A stretch of DNA of 64,000 bases from Sphingomonas endophytica (GTDB lineage: Bacteria; Pseudomonadota; Alphaproteobacteria; Sphingomonadales; Sphingomonadaceae). The stretch lies in NCBI RefSeq assembly GCF_001476895.1, contig NZ_LDTB01000008.1, forward strand, positions 1 to 64,000, given 5' to 3'. Every line of letters begins with the position of its first letter. The first letter of the stretch is position 1. This document shows positions 34,371 to 42,713 of the stretch, piece after piece. The translations under genes and the position numbers were made by a program. The notes beneath the pieces are model-generated. The model searched no databases. It was not told the origin of the DNA and worked only from the letters and a program-made list of their open reading frames with translations.

Positions 34371-34880
34371 TTGGGCTGGTTGACGAAGGTGCTGGGACGG
34401 CGGGACCGCAGCGCGGCGCTGCCGCTGTACGATGCGGTGGTGGCGCGCGCCCGGCAACCGCACTGGTATCTGGACGGCGCGGTACCCGACACGCTCGATG
34501 GCCGGTTCGACATGGTGGCGGCGGTGCTGGCGATGGTGCTGCTGCGGCTGGAGGTCGATGCCGGGGGTGCGCAGCCGATCGCGCAGCTGACGGAGCGATT
34601 CGTCGATGATATGGATGCGCAGGTCCGCCAGATCGGCTTCGGCGACATGGTGGTGGGCAAACATGTCGGACGCATGATGGGGATGCTGGGCGGCCGGTTG
34701 GGCGCCTATCGCGACGGGCTGGCGGGTGGCGCGCTGGACGCGGCGCTGGTTCGCAACCTCTATCGCGGGGCCGCCCCCGCCCCCTCAGCGCTGGCGCATG
34801 TCCGCGACCGCCTGACCGCGCTGCGCCACGAACTGGACGCGGTGCCGCTGCCCGCGTTGATGGAAGGACGATTGCCATGA
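34371..34880 (+). CDS. Ubiquinol-cytochrome c chaperone family protein
   Basis: This family (related to yeast Cbp3 and human UQCC1) helps assemble the cytochrome bc1 complex. The 169-residue product contains the typical helical core: PHWYLDGAVPDTLDGRFDMVAAVLAM near residue 25, LTERFVDDMDAQVRQIGFGDMVVGKHVGRMM near 65, and a Gly-rich turn GGRLGAYRDGL. TTG at 34371 is taken as the start since GAAGGG precedes it by eight bases and MGWLTKVLG is a normal N-terminus. It overlaps the DUF177 gene by four bases, giving translational coupling, and is divergent from bamE. Confidence 0.85.
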   Translation: MGWLTKVLGRRDRSAALPLYDAVVARARQPHWYLDGAVPDTLDGRFDMVAAVLAMVLLRLEVDAGGAQPIAQLTERFVDDMDAQVRQIGFGDMVVGKHVGRMMGMLGGRLGAYRDGLAGGALDAALVRNLYRGAAPAPSALAHVRDRLTALRHELDAVPLPALMEGRLP

Positions 34881-35401
34881 CTCCGGAATTCTCGCGCATC
34901 GAGCGGCTGGACACGATCGGCGGAGAGGATCGCCCGGTCACGGTTTCCGCCGACGAGGCCGAGCGCGCCGCGCTGGCGCGACGGTTCGGGCTGATCGCCG
35001 TCGACCGGCTGGAGGCCGACTTCGCGATCCGGCGCGAGGCCGGCGGCATTGCCGCGCGCGGCCGCGTGCGGGCGGCGGTGGTGCAGGCGTGCGCGGTGAC
35101 GGGCGCGCCGCTGCCCGCAGCGGTGGACGAACCGGTCGATCTGCGCTTCGTCGAACCCGCGCGCGCCGGGGAGGAGGAGCTGGAACTGGCCGGCGACGCG
35201 CTCGACACGATCGAGATCGAAGGCGGCGGCATCGATCTGGGCGAGGCGGCGGCGGAGACGATGGCGCTCGCCCTCGATCCTTTCCCCCGCAGCCCCGATG
35301 CGGCAGCGGTGCTGAAACAGGCCGGGGTGCTGAGCGAGGAAGAGGCCGGCGCGTTCGGCGCGCTGGCGGGATTGAAGGCGAAGCTGGAAGGGAAGGCGTG
35401 A
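34877..35401 (+). CDS. DUF177 (YceD-like) family protein
   Basis: A 174-residue cytoplasmic protein of the DUF177/YceD family. In bacteria and plastids the family is linked to 23S rRNA accumulation and is often next to rpmF (ribosomal protein L32). Here rpmF is not adjacent, and the partner is the bc1 chaperone gene with a 4-base overlap. The family core is VRAAVVQACAVTGAPLPAAVDEPVDLRF near residues 55-85, with the acidic stretch LDTIEIEGGGIDLGEAAAETMALALDPFPR after it; the Cys in QACAVTG is conserved. It ends exactly where the convergent plsC stop begins. Confidence 0.87.
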   Translation: MTPEFSRIERLDTIGGEDRPVTVSADEAERAALARRFGLIAVDRLEADFAIRREAGGIAARGRVRAAVVQACAVTGAPLPAAVDEPVDLRFVEPARAGEEELELAGDALDTIEIEGGGIDLGEAAAETMALALDPFPRSPDAAAVLKQAGVLSEEEAGAFGALAGLKAKLEGKA

Positions 35402-36085
35402 CTATCCGTTCAGCACGTTGATCGCCGCATGGACACGCGCCTCGGCCTCGCGCCGGGGCAGACCGGCCGGGATAGGCGCGCCGATACGGATCGTGATGAC
35501 GCCGGCCCGCTTCGCGCCCTTCTTCGGCAGCAGCCGCCCGCTGTCCAGCGCGATCGGCACCACCGGCAGGTCGAGCGCCTTGTACAATCCTGCGAAGCCG
35601 GACCGCAGCGGCGGGCATTGTCCGTGCGGCACGCGTGTCCCCTCGGCATAGACGATCACCGAGCGGCCGGTCGCGCGCACGGCGGCGCCCTCTCGCATCA
35701 GCGTGCGCAGCGCCTTGGAAGAGGCGTCGCGGTCGACCACCAGCGCGCCATATTTCACCGCCGCCCAGCCCCAAAGCGGAATGCGCATCAGTTCGCGCTT
35801 CAGCACCATCGCCGGCGAACCGAGCAGCAATTGCAGCTCCAGCGTTTCCCACATCGCCTCATGCTTGGCGACGTAGAGGAACTGCCCCTCGGGCACGCTC
35901 CCTTCGACCCGCGTCGAGATCCCCAGGATGGTCCGCATCAGAAAACGGTGCAGCCGCGACCAGCGGTCGGCATGGGTGATGACGACCTGCTGCCCGAACA
36001 ATGCCGCGATCGGCGTGGTCGCGACGATCGGCACCGAAAACAGGTAGAAGATCGCCCGGAAAACGATCGTGCGCAGCCAGTTCAC
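35402..36085 (-). CDS. plsC: 1-acyl-sn-glycerol-3-phosphate acyltransferase
   Basis: PlsC adds the second acyl chain in phospholipid synthesis at the inner membrane. The acyltransferase motif is KHEAMWE, with His and the common alphaproteobacterial Glu in place of the usual Asp of HX4D. The second motif is EGTR near residue 150, and VPIALDSG follows. An N-terminal hydrophobic helix (TIVFRAIFYLFSVPIVATTPIAALF) anchors it. GTG at 36085 is chosen because a GGGAGGA site lies seven bases upstream; it overlaps the YdcF stop (GTGA). Together with ftsE, ftsX and ydcF it forms an operon with successive 4-base overlaps. Confidence 0.9.
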   Translation of the reverse strand: MNWLRTIVFRAIFYLFSVPIVATTPIAALFGQQVVITHADRWSRLHRFLMRTILGISTRVEGSVPEGQFLYVAKHEAMWETLELQLLLGSPAMVLKRELMRIPLWGWAAVKYGALVVDRDASSKALRTLMREGAAVRATGRSVIVYAEGTRVPHGQCPPLRSGFAGLYKALDLPVVPIALDSGRLLPKKGAKRAGVITIRIGAPIPAGLPRREAEARVHAAINVLNG

Positions 36086-36618
36086 CGCCATTCCTCCCAC
36101 CACAGCACCACCCGCCGCAGCAGCAGCTTGTTATATTCGTTGATCGCCTGCGTCAGCGTCGGCTGCGCCGGCACGCCATCGACCGTCACCGACACGCCCG
36201 CCCCCAGCGCCGGTCCCAGCTCCAGCGCGGCGCGGCGCGCGTGCCAGTTGGATGTGACGAGCCGGATCGAGCGATAGCCGCGTGCCCGCACCCAGGCAGC
36301 GGTTTCCTCCGCATTGCTGCGCGTGTCGACCGCCTCCGCGCCCAGATCGACGCAACACGCGATTGTCGCGCCGTGGCCGGCAACCCGCGCCAGATCTGCG
36401 CGGGTCACGCCCGGTGCGGTTCCGGTCACCAGCATCCGCCGCGCGCGCCCATGTTCCAGCAGATCCAGTCCGCGTGCGATCCGCCCCGCGGCACCGGTCG
36501 GCACGACGATCCCGTCGGTACGCAGCAGCGGGTCGGCCGGTCCCGGCAGCACCAACATGAACAGCGCGAAGCCCAGCGCCCAGCCGAGCAGCAGCAAGGC
36601 GAACAGCCGTTTCGTCAC
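36082..36618 (-). CDS. YdcF/SanA family membrane protein (DUF218)
   Basis: A small envelope protein of the DUF218 (YdcF/SanA/ElyC) group. One N-terminal membrane helix (KRLFALLLLGWALGFALFMLVLPGPA) is followed by the DUF218 domain: DGIVVPTGAAGRIARGLDLLE, MLVTGTAPGVTRADL, and the conserved SIRLVTSNWHARRAALELG. Length is 178 residues. Family members have been linked to envelope integrity and peptidoglycan precursor control. Its position between ftsX and plsC, each overlapping it by four bases, suggests an envelope-growth role. The specific function is unknown. Confidence 0.85.
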   Translation of the reverse strand: MTKRLFALLLLGWALGFALFMLVLPGPADPLLRTDGIVVPTGAAGRIARGLDLLEHGRARRMLVTGTAPGVTRADLARVAGHGATIACCVDLGAEAVDTRSNAEETAAWVRARGYRSIRLVTSNWHARRAALELGPALGAGVSVTVDGVPAQPTLTQAINEYNKLLLRRVVLWWEEWR

Positions 36619-37487
36619 GACGTCCGTCCCAACGCGCGCACGACGACGATATAGGCGACAAGCGCCGCGAAGGCGACGAACAGGAAAGGAGCCGCGACGA
36701 CCGCGATCCAGCCCCCCTGCCCCAGCGTCGCGCCGCCCAGCACCTGCGATCCCGCCGCCGCCGCGCGCCGTCCCAGCAGCGCGACGACACCCCAGCCGGC
36801 GACGCCGCCGATCGCCGCGCCGGTCGCGGCATCCCGCGCGATCCGCCGCTGGAACAGCCGAGCGATCTGCGCATCGGTCGCTCCCAGCCCGTGCATCACC
36901 TCGATCGTGATGCGATGCGCCGTGAGCCCGGCGCGCACCGCCAAGACCACGATCGCCGCACTCGCCCCCGCCATCAGCGCCACCACCGACACCGCCAACA
37001 GGGTCAGCGATGACAGCAAGGCCCCGACGCCGGCCACCGCATTCTCATGCGCGTCGATGCGCGCGGCGGGGGTGATACGCGCCAGCATCGCGCGCAGCCC
37101 CGTCAAGGCGCCGGCACGCGGCGCCACGTCGATATCGATCAACGCGGGCACCGGCAGGTCGCGCTCCACCGCCGCTTCGCCCAGCCATGGTCCCAACAAC
37201 TGCTCCAGCTCCGCGCGCGGCACTGGCGTCGCCTGTGTGACAAGCGGAGAAGCGCGGAGGGCGGTGAGTACGCGCGCGGCCAGCGCGTCGCGGGCCGCGG
37301 CATCGACGACAACGATCTGTACCGTCGCCCGCCCCGCCAGCGCCCGTCCCAGTGCGACGGTGGCCCGGGCGGTCCCGATCCCGCCCGCCACCGCCAGCAC
37401 GGTCAGGAACAGCATGATCGCGAGCACGCCGGCCATGGCGCGCCCCTCCCGCGCGGAATCGAGGATGCGGGCGGTCGCGGCGCTCAT
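36615..37487 (-). CDS. ftsX: Cell division protein FtsX
   Basis: FtsX is the membrane part of the FtsEX complex, which activates peptidoglycan hydrolases during division. Four membrane segments are visible: one near residue 20-40 (GVLAIMLFLTVLAVAGGIG), then a periplasmic domain of about 110 residues, then helices near 155-185 (LLSSLTLLAVSVVALMAGASAAIVVLAV), about 235-255 (GGVAGWGVVALLG) and 265-285 (APFLFVAFAALVAYIVVVRAL). The cytoplasmic loop HRITIEVMHGLGATDAQIARLFQRR is the conserved FtsE-contact loop. It overlaps both neighbours by four bases. A 290-residue length is normal. Confidence 0.9.
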   Translation of the reverse strand: MSAATARILDSAREGRAMAGVLAIMLFLTVLAVAGGIGTARATVALGRALAGRATVQIVVVDAAARDALAARVLTALRASPLVTQATPVPRAELEQLLGPWLGEAAVERDLPVPALIDIDVAPRAGALTGLRAMLARITPAARIDAHENAVAGVGALLSSLTLLAVSVVALMAGASAAIVVLAVRAGLTAHRITIEVMHGLGATDAQIARLFQRRIARDAATGAAIGGVAGWGVVALLGRRAAAAGSQVLGGATLGQGGWIAVVAAPFLFVAFAALVAYIVVVRALGRTS

Positions 37488-38203
37488 GCCCGTTCCCGGC
37501 GTGATGAAAAGCGCAACCCGCCGGCCGCGTCGATCAGCCGGCCCTCGACGATCCGCATCGAATGCGCACGCGGCACCCGACCAAGCAGGTGGGCATCGTG
37601 GGTGGCGACCACCACTGTCGTCCCCAAACCGTTGAGCGAAACAAACAATTGCATCAGCCGGTCGGCCATCGCCTCATCGACATTGCCGGTCGGCTCGTCG
37701 GCCAGCAATACGTCAGGCCGCGCGATCACGGCGCGCGCGATCGCGACACGCTGCTGCTCGCCGCCCGACAGCGTCGCGGGACGCGCCCCGGCCCGGTGCG
37801 ACAGCCCCACCCACGCCAGCATCTCGCCCACCGCCTCACGCACTTCATCCTCCAGCACACCGCCGATGCGCAGCGGCAGCGCGATATTGTCGGTGATCGA
37901 CAGATGCGGGATCAGCCGGAAGTCCTGATAGACGACCCCGATCCGTCGCCGGAACGCCGGCATCCGCGCGCGCGTCAGTGTCGCCACGTCGGTCCCGAAC
38001 AGCCGGATCGTACCGCGCGCCGGGCGCTGTGCGAGGTACAAGAGCTTGAGCAGCGAGGTCTTTCCCGCGCCGCTGGCGCCGGTCAGGAAGTAGAATCCGC
38101 CGGGCGCGAGCGAAAAGGTGAGGTCGCGCAGCACCTCCTCGCCATGGCCGTAGCGCAGGCCCACATTCTCGAACTGCACGATCGCGGCCATCGTCGTCGC
38201 CAT
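37484..38203 (-). CDS. ftsE: Cell division ATP-binding protein FtsE
   Basis: FtsE is the ATPase of the FtsEX ABC-type complex. The Walker A motif GASGAGKTS is near residue 37, the ABC signature LSGGEQQRVAIARA near 138, and Walker B LLADEPTGNVDE near 159; the His-switch is in VVVATHDAHLL near 195. The N-terminus IVQFENVGLRYGHGEEVL is typical. Start is uncertain among ATGs at 38203 and 38191, none with a clear ribosome site. It leads the operon ftsE-ftsX-ydcF-plsC and is divergent from the zinc-ribbon gene. Confidence 0.93.
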   Translation of the reverse strand: MATTMAAIVQFENVGLRYGHGEEVLRDLTFSLAPGGFYFLTGASGAGKTSLLKLLYLAQRPARGTIRLFGTDVATLTRARMPAFRRRIGVVYQDFRLIPHLSITDNIALPLRIGGVLEDEVREAVGEMLAWVGLSHRAGARPATLSGGEQQRVAIARAVIARPDVLLADEPTGNVDEAMADRLMQLFVSLNGLGTTVVVATHDAHLLGRVPRAHSMRIVEGRLIDAAGGLRFSSRRERA

Positions 38204-38305
38204 TGCACGCACGCCGCCACCGCTTCAAGCACGGCGACTGCCGCTTGCCATCGGCACGACACGCGTGTTTAGATTCGCGCCGTCCATCCTGCCGGTGCCG
38301 CGCCC

Positions 38306-39064
38306 ATGATCCTCGATTGTCCCGAATGCCGCGCCCGCTATCTGGTGCCGGATCACGCCATCGCCCCGCCGGGACGCACGGTGCGCTGCGCGAACTGCGG
38401 GCACAGCTGGTTTCAGGACGTCGCCTACGCCGACGAACCCGAAGAAGCGATCGTCGAGGATGCCGCTCCGCCGCGCGACGAAGCGGCAGCCACCGTCGCG
38501 CAGCGGACGGAGCACGCCGCCCCCCCCGCTCCACCACCCAGTCTGCCGGCACAGGCCGCCAGCGCGCCTGAGCCGGCGCCGCCCGAGCCAGCGGACTTCG
38601 ACGCCTTCGCCCACCGTCCGCCGTTCCGCGCGCCGCGTCGCGGCAGCGGGCGGATCCGCACGATCGCCAGCCTGGCGGCCGGGCTGCTGATGCTCGCGGC
38701 CGTGGCGGTGATCCTCTGGACGACCGCTCCCGGCCTGGCGCAGCAGATCGGCCTGTCGATCGGGCCGGAGGAACTGCCGCTGCGCATCGCCGACAATCCG
38801 ATCGAACGGCGCAAGATGGCGAACGGGTCGGAACTGTTCGCGGTCAGCGGACGGATCACGAATCCCTCCTCGACCCGCCAGCGCGTGCCGGACATTCGCG
38901 CCGACCTGCGCGATTCGCAGAACAAAATCGTGTTCAGCTGGACGATCACGCCGCAGCAGCGGACGTTGCTGCCCGGCGGTGCGATCGACTTCAACTCCGC
39001 GCAGGTCGACGTACCAACCAGCTCGCGGCGGCTGGACCTTAGCTTCGTCGGCGAGGCGAGCTAG
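38306..39064 (+). CDS. Zinc-ribbon membrane protein (MJ0042-type)
   Basis: This 252-residue protein starts with a zinc ribbon, [15 protein letters not shown] and RCANCGHSW (two CxxC pairs at about residues 5-8 and 32-35), then a low-complexity Ala/Pro/Glu-rich linker (about 45-115), one membrane helix ([23 protein letters not shown], about 120-143), and a periplasmic beta domain with [21 protein letters not shown]. This layout matches alphaproteobacterial proteins commonly found beside ftsEX. Function is unknown. The divergent position next to ftsE (about 100 bases) fits that pattern. Confidence 0.82.
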   Translation: MILDCPECRARYLVPDHAIAPPGRTVRCANCGHSWFQDVAYADEPEEAIVEDAAPPRDEAAATVAQRTEHAAPPAPPPSLPAQAASAPEPAPPEPADFDAFAHRPPFRAPRRGSGRIRTIASLAAGLLMLAAVAVILWTTAPGLAQQIGLSIGPEELPLRIADNPIERRKMANGSELFAVSGRITNPSSTRQRVPDIRADLRDSQNKIVFSWTITPQQRTLLPGGAIDFNSAQVDVPTSSRRLDLSFVGEAS

Positions 39065-39134
39065 GCGATCTCCATTATCCCCGCGCAGGCGGCGATCGGC
39101 CCGCGCGGTCATCGCAACGGTCGATAAGTCCGAT

Positions 39135-39160
39135 GTTCCGCATTTGCGGCGGTGCGGAAC
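39135..39160 (+). terminator. Hairpin between the zinc-ribbon gene and tRNA-Leu
   Basis: GTTCCGC (39135-39141) pairs with GCGGAAC (39154-39160) around a 12-base loop. It sits 70 bases past the zinc-ribbon gene stop and 95 before the tRNA. No T-run follows, so a terminator role is only suggested. Confidence 0.35.
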
Positions 39161-39254
39161 GACGGAGCGTGCGCTTTCCCCATTGCCACGCACATGGCGA
39201 CTTGCTAGGGGCGCGTCCCTACCAGACGCCGGGCCCGCCCGGTGGATGACACGT

Positions 39255-39341
39255 GCGGTCGTGGCGGAATTGGTAGACGCGCAACGTTGAGGTCGTTGTG
39301 TCCGAAAGGACGTGGAAGTTCGAGTCTTCTCGACCGCACCA
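39255..39341 (+). tRNA. tRNA-Leu (anticodon GAG)
   Basis: The acceptor stem GCGGTCG (39255-39261) pairs with CGACCGC (39331-39337), followed by A and an encoded CCA (39339-39341). The anticodon stem CAACG/CGTTG encloses the loop TTGAGGT, so the anticodon is GAG (reads CUC and CUU). The variable arm (GTGTCCGAAAGGACGTG) is long, as for leucine tRNAs, and the T-arm has GTTCGAGTC. The D-loop GGTAGAC is present. It is a class II tRNA with all arms recognisable. Confidence 0.97.
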
Positions 39342-39442
39342 TCGCTCCCCCACGGCGGGGTAGAGCCGATCCCGGTATCGCCGGTCGATCCAAATGCCTT
39401 GTTAACCACCGCTCAAGCTTCTATCCGGCAGGGCGCTGATCT

Positions 39443-41617
39443 ATGGCCCGCGCCCGTTCCTCCCGCTCCGCCCGCCCCGCTGCCCGCTCGCCGTGGAAGC
39501 GCCGCCTTGCCCTCTCGCTCAAGATCGCGCTGGGCCTGGCCGTCGTCGCGGTCGGTGCGCTGGTCACCGCCGTCTATATCGCGCGGTCGCAACTCCCCAG
39601 CTTCGAATCGCTGAAGTCGTCGCCCAACGGACAGATGATCCGCGTCCATGCCGCCGACGGGTCGGTACTGGTATCGCTCGGGCCCAGCTATGGCGAATGG
39701 CTGTCCTATGATCGCATCCCGCGCGTCATGCGCGACGCGACGATCGCGGTCGAGGACCGGCGCTTCGACAGCCATCTCGGCGTCGATCCGCTCGGCATCC
39801 TGCGCTCCGCCTATGTCAATTACGAGCGCGGGCGGCGCGTACAAGGTGCCTCGACGATCACGCAGCAGCTGGCGCGCAATGTCTTTCTCAACAACCAGAA
39901 GAAGTTCGGCCGCAAGTTCCGCGAGGCGATCCTGGCGCTCGCGCTGGAGCGCAAGTTCAGCAAGGACGAGATCCTCGAACTGTACCTGAACAAGGTCTAT
40001 TACGGCGGGGGCGCCTATGGCATCGACGCCGCGAGCCGGAAGTTCTTCGGCCACGGTGCGGATCATCTGACCCTGCCCGAGGCGGCGGTGATCGCCGGGC
40101 TGGTCAAGGCCCCGTCCAATTATTCGCCGACCGCCGACGCGCAGGCCGCCGTCGGGCGCGCAGGCGTGGTGATCCAGCAGATGGTGCGCAACGGATTCAT
40201 CAGCGTCGCCGATGCGCGCGAGGCGAACAGCGTGGGCGTGAAGCTCGCCCCGCCCGTCCGCCAGAACAGCGTCCGTTACTTCACCGACTGGGCGCTGCCG
40301 CAACTCGACCTGCTGATCGACGAAACCGAAAAGCCGCTCGACGTATGGACGACGCTCGATCCGGCGATGCAGCGGGATGCCGATGCGGCGATACGCGCCA
40401 ACGTGCCCAAGGGGGCACAGGGCGCGCTGGTCGCGATCGATCGCGACGGCGCGGTGCGCGCGATGGTCGGCGGGACCGATTACGTCACCTCGATCTACAA
40501 TCGCGCCACCCAGGCGCAGCGACAGCCGGGGTCGGCGTTCAAGCTGTTCGTGTATCTGGCCGCGCTGGAGGCGGGGAAGACGCCCGAAAGTCGCGAGCTG
40601 GATGCGCCGGTGACGATCGACGGGTGGAGTCCGCGGAACGATTCCCGCCGCTTTTCGGGCGACGTGACGCTGCGCACCGCCTTCGCCTATTCGCTCAACA
40701 CGGTCGCCGCGAAGCTGGGGCAGGCGGTCGGTTTCCAGACCGTCGCGGACATGGCGCGGCGCTTCGGGATCACCACGCCGGTCAACACGCATCCGTCGAT
40801 GGTGCTGGGCACGTCGGACGTGCGACTGATCGACATGACGCGCGCGTTCGCCAGCGTCGGCAACAAGGGCGTGGCGGTGGCACCGTTCGGCATTACGCGC
40901 GTGACCGCGGAGGGCCAGGAAATCTATCGGCATGAGGTCGATCGGAACCAGGTGCTGGTTGCGCCGAATGTCGCCGCCGAGATGACCGACCTGCTTCAGA
41001 CCACCGTCAACACCGGTACGGGCCGCGCGGCGCAGATCGGGCGACCGGTGGCGGGCAAGACCGGGACGACGACCAGCAGCAAGGACGGCTGGTTCCTGGG
41101 CTTTTCCTCCGGGCTGACGACGGGCGTGTGGATGGGCCGCGACGATGCGCGGCCGATCGCGGGATTGCATGGCGGGACCGCCCCGGCGCGCGCATTCCAG
41201 CAGTTCATGAGCAAGGCCGTCGCCAACCGTCCTATCGAGCAGTTCGAGACGGCGGTCACGCTGCCCGAGGCGCAACTGGAGCCGGATGCGGAAAGCTATT
41301 ACGGCGCGCCCGACAATGCGACCTATGGCGACGAGCCGCTTGACGGCGGCGGCGTGCCCACCGACCAGCCGCCCACCGCCGTGTTCGGCCCCGAACAGCC
41401 GGTCGTCCAGCCCTTGCCGCCGCGCGCGCGCGAGGACGATCAACGCGGAAACAACGGCGGCGTGCCGCCACGTGACGAACGGCTCGATCAGGACTGGCTC
41501 GATCGGGTGACCGGACAGCCACGTCGCGATGCGGTCCGCACGCCGCCCGCGCGGACCGCTCCCCCGCGTGGCGTGGCACCGCCTGCTCAGCCGTCCGGCG
41601 AGCGCCCGAACCAGTGA
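39443..41617 (+). CDS. Penicillin-binding protein 1A-type bifunctional transglycosylase/transpeptidase
   Basis: A class A PBP that polymerises glycan strands and cross-links peptidoglycan. The N-terminal membrane helix (LALSLKIALGLAVVAVGALVTAVYIA) is near residue 25-50. The GT51 glycosyltransferase domain has EDRRFDSH near residue 106 and the signature QGASTITQQLARN near 135. The transpeptidase motifs are SAFK near residue 364 (SxxK), SLN in YSLNTVA and KTG in VAGKTGTT near residue 535. The C-terminal 100 residues are a Pro/Arg/Gln-rich tail (PPTAVFGPEQPVVQPLPP). ATG at 39443 gives 724 residues. Its end overlaps the convergent YgjP-like gene by 31 bases. Confidence 0.95.
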   Translation: MARARSSRSARPAARSPWKRRLALSLKIALGLAVVAVGALVTAVYIARSQLPSFESLKSSPNGQMIRVHAADGSVLVSLGPSYGEWLSYDRIPRVMRDATIAVEDRRFDSHLGVDPLGILRSAYVNYERGRRVQGASTITQQLARNVFLNNQKKFGRKFREAILALALERKFSKDEILELYLNKVYYGGGAYGIDAASRKFFGHGADHLTLPEAAVIAGLVKAPSNYSPTADAQAAVGRAGVVIQQMVRNGFISVADAREANSVGVKLAPPVRQNSVRYFTDWALPQLDLLIDETEKPLDVWTTLDPAMQRDADAAIRANVPKGAQGALVAIDRDGAVRAMVGGTDYVTSIYNRATQAQRQPGSAFKLFVYLAALEAGKTPESRELDAPVTIDGWSPRNDSRRFSGDVTLRTAFAYSLNTVAAKLGQAVGFQTVADMARRFGITTPVNTHPSMVLGTSDVRLIDMTRAFASVGNKGVAVAPFGITRVTAEGQEIYRHEVDRNQVLVAPNVAAEMTDLLQTTVNTGTGRAAQIGRPVAGKTGTTTSSKDGWFLGFSSGLTTGVWMGRDDARPIAGLHGGTAPARAFQQFMSKAVANRPIEQFETAVTLPEAQLEPDAESYYGAPDNATYGDEPLDGGGVPTDQPPTAVFGPEQPVVQPLPPRAREDDQRGNNGGVPPRDERLDQDWLDRVTGQPRRDAVRTPPARTAPPRGVAPPAQPSGERPNQ

Positions 41618-42267
41618 AGCGACGCGCCATGGGCGCGTAACCAGGCCCGTTCCGCCGTCGGCTCACGACCATAGAGGCGCGCCACCAGCGCATGAAAGGC
41701 GGGCGAATGGTCCATATGGACCCGGTGTGCCACTTCATGCGCGGCGGTGGCGCGGCGGACCTCGGCCGGGGCGAGCACCAGCCGCCAGCTATAGCGGATC
41801 GCGCCGTGCGACGCGCAGCTGCCCCAGCGACCGCGCGGATCGCCGACCGCCACACCGTTGACGCTGACGCCGGCGCGATCGGCGTAGAAGGCGGTATCCA
41901 TCTCCAGCAAGGCAAGCGCACGGCGGCGTAGCCACGCCTCGATGCGGCGCGGCACCATCTCGACCGGGCCGCCGACCAGCAGCCGGTCGCCATCGATCCT
42001 CGGCAGACGCGACCGCTCGGCGGACCAGTCGATCGTCAGCTCAACGCCGTCGACGGGCAGGATCGCCCCGGCCACGAAGGGACGCGCCACCGGCAGTCGC
42101 TGGCGTTGCGAGGCGATCCAGCCATCCTGCGCGCGCGCCCAGGCCAGCGCCTTCGTCGCGGACGCCCGCGCCGGGATCGTCAGCCGGGCGCGGCCCGTCA
42201 CCGGATCGAACGACAGCCGCGTCCGGCGAGCGCGCGGATGACGCACGACCTGAATATCGTCGTTCAC
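41587..42267 (-). CDS. YgjP-like metallopeptidase (M48/DUF45 type)
   Basis: This 226-residue cytoplasmic protein has the zincin motif HEVAHRVHMDHSPAFH near residue 176, with HExxH and a following His as the third ligand, the mark of the YgjP family. The N-terminal part (RHPRARRTRLSFDPVTGRARLTIPARAS) is beta-rich. No signal peptide is seen. It overlaps the YcgN gene by four bases and its 3' end overlaps PBP1A by 31 bases on the other strand. Substrates of YgjP-type proteins are not established. Confidence 0.85.
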   Translation of the reverse strand: MNDDIQVVRHPRARRTRLSFDPVTGRARLTIPARASATKALAWARAQDGWIASQRQRLPVARPFVAGAILPVDGVELTIDWSAERSRLPRIDGDRLLVGGPVEMVPRRIEAWLRRRALALLEMDTAFYADRAGVSVNGVAVGDPRGRWGSCASHGAIRYSWRLVLAPAEVRRATAAHEVAHRVHMDHSPAFHALVARLYGREPTAERAWLRAHGASLHWFGRSPDG

Positions 42268-42713
42268 AAAATCCGGTCGACGATATGGTATTCCAGTTCG
42301 CCCGCGTCATCCTCGCTGATCGTCCAGCCGCGTACCGATTCCTTCGCCCGGTGCACCGCCTCGCGATCGCCGCAGACCAGATAATGCCACTCCGGCAAGG
42401 ACTTGCCCGCCGCGCGCAAGCGATAGGCGCAGGTCGAGGGCAGCCAGTCGATCGCATGGACATTGCCCATCGTCAGCCGCACGCATTCGCTGACATAGGC
42501 GCGGCGGTGGCGATAGTTGGAGCATTGCCCGCTGCGCCGGTCGAGCAGCCGGCAGGCGACGTTGGTCGGGATCAGTTCGCCGGTATCCTCGTCCTCCAGC
42601 TTGTGGAGGCAGCATTTGCCGCAACCGTCGCACAATGCCTCCCACTGCGCGCGGTCCAGCCTGTCGAGCGGCGTGTCTTCCCAGAAGCGGCCGCTCAGCG
42701 CGCCGGCGGTCAC
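42264..42713 (-). CDS. YcgN family cysteine cluster protein
   Basis: A 149-residue cytoplasmic protein with a cysteine cluster (CDGCGKCCLHK near residue 27, then CRLLD, CSNY, CVRL, CAYR and CGDRE), fitting the YcgN/DUF1289-like family that may bind a metal cluster. GTG at 42713 is used; it overlaps the stop of the SCO gene (GTGA). The cluster is rich in His and Glu downstream (LEYHIVDRIL). It is in the SCO-ycgN-ygjP operon. Function is unknown. Confidence 0.85.
   Translation of the reverse strand: MTAGALSGRFWEDTPLDRLDRAQWEALCDGCGKCCLHKLEDEDTGELIPTNVACRLLDRRSGQCSNYRHRRAYVSECVRLTMGNVHAIDWLPSTCAYRLRAAGKSLPEWHYLVCGDREAVHRAKESVRGWTISEDDAGELEYHIVDRIL

Noticed and set aside
39413-41443. Minus-strand frame of 676 codons opposite PBP1A
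   Set aside because: The opposing PBP1A has all catalytic motifs; the antisense frame has none.
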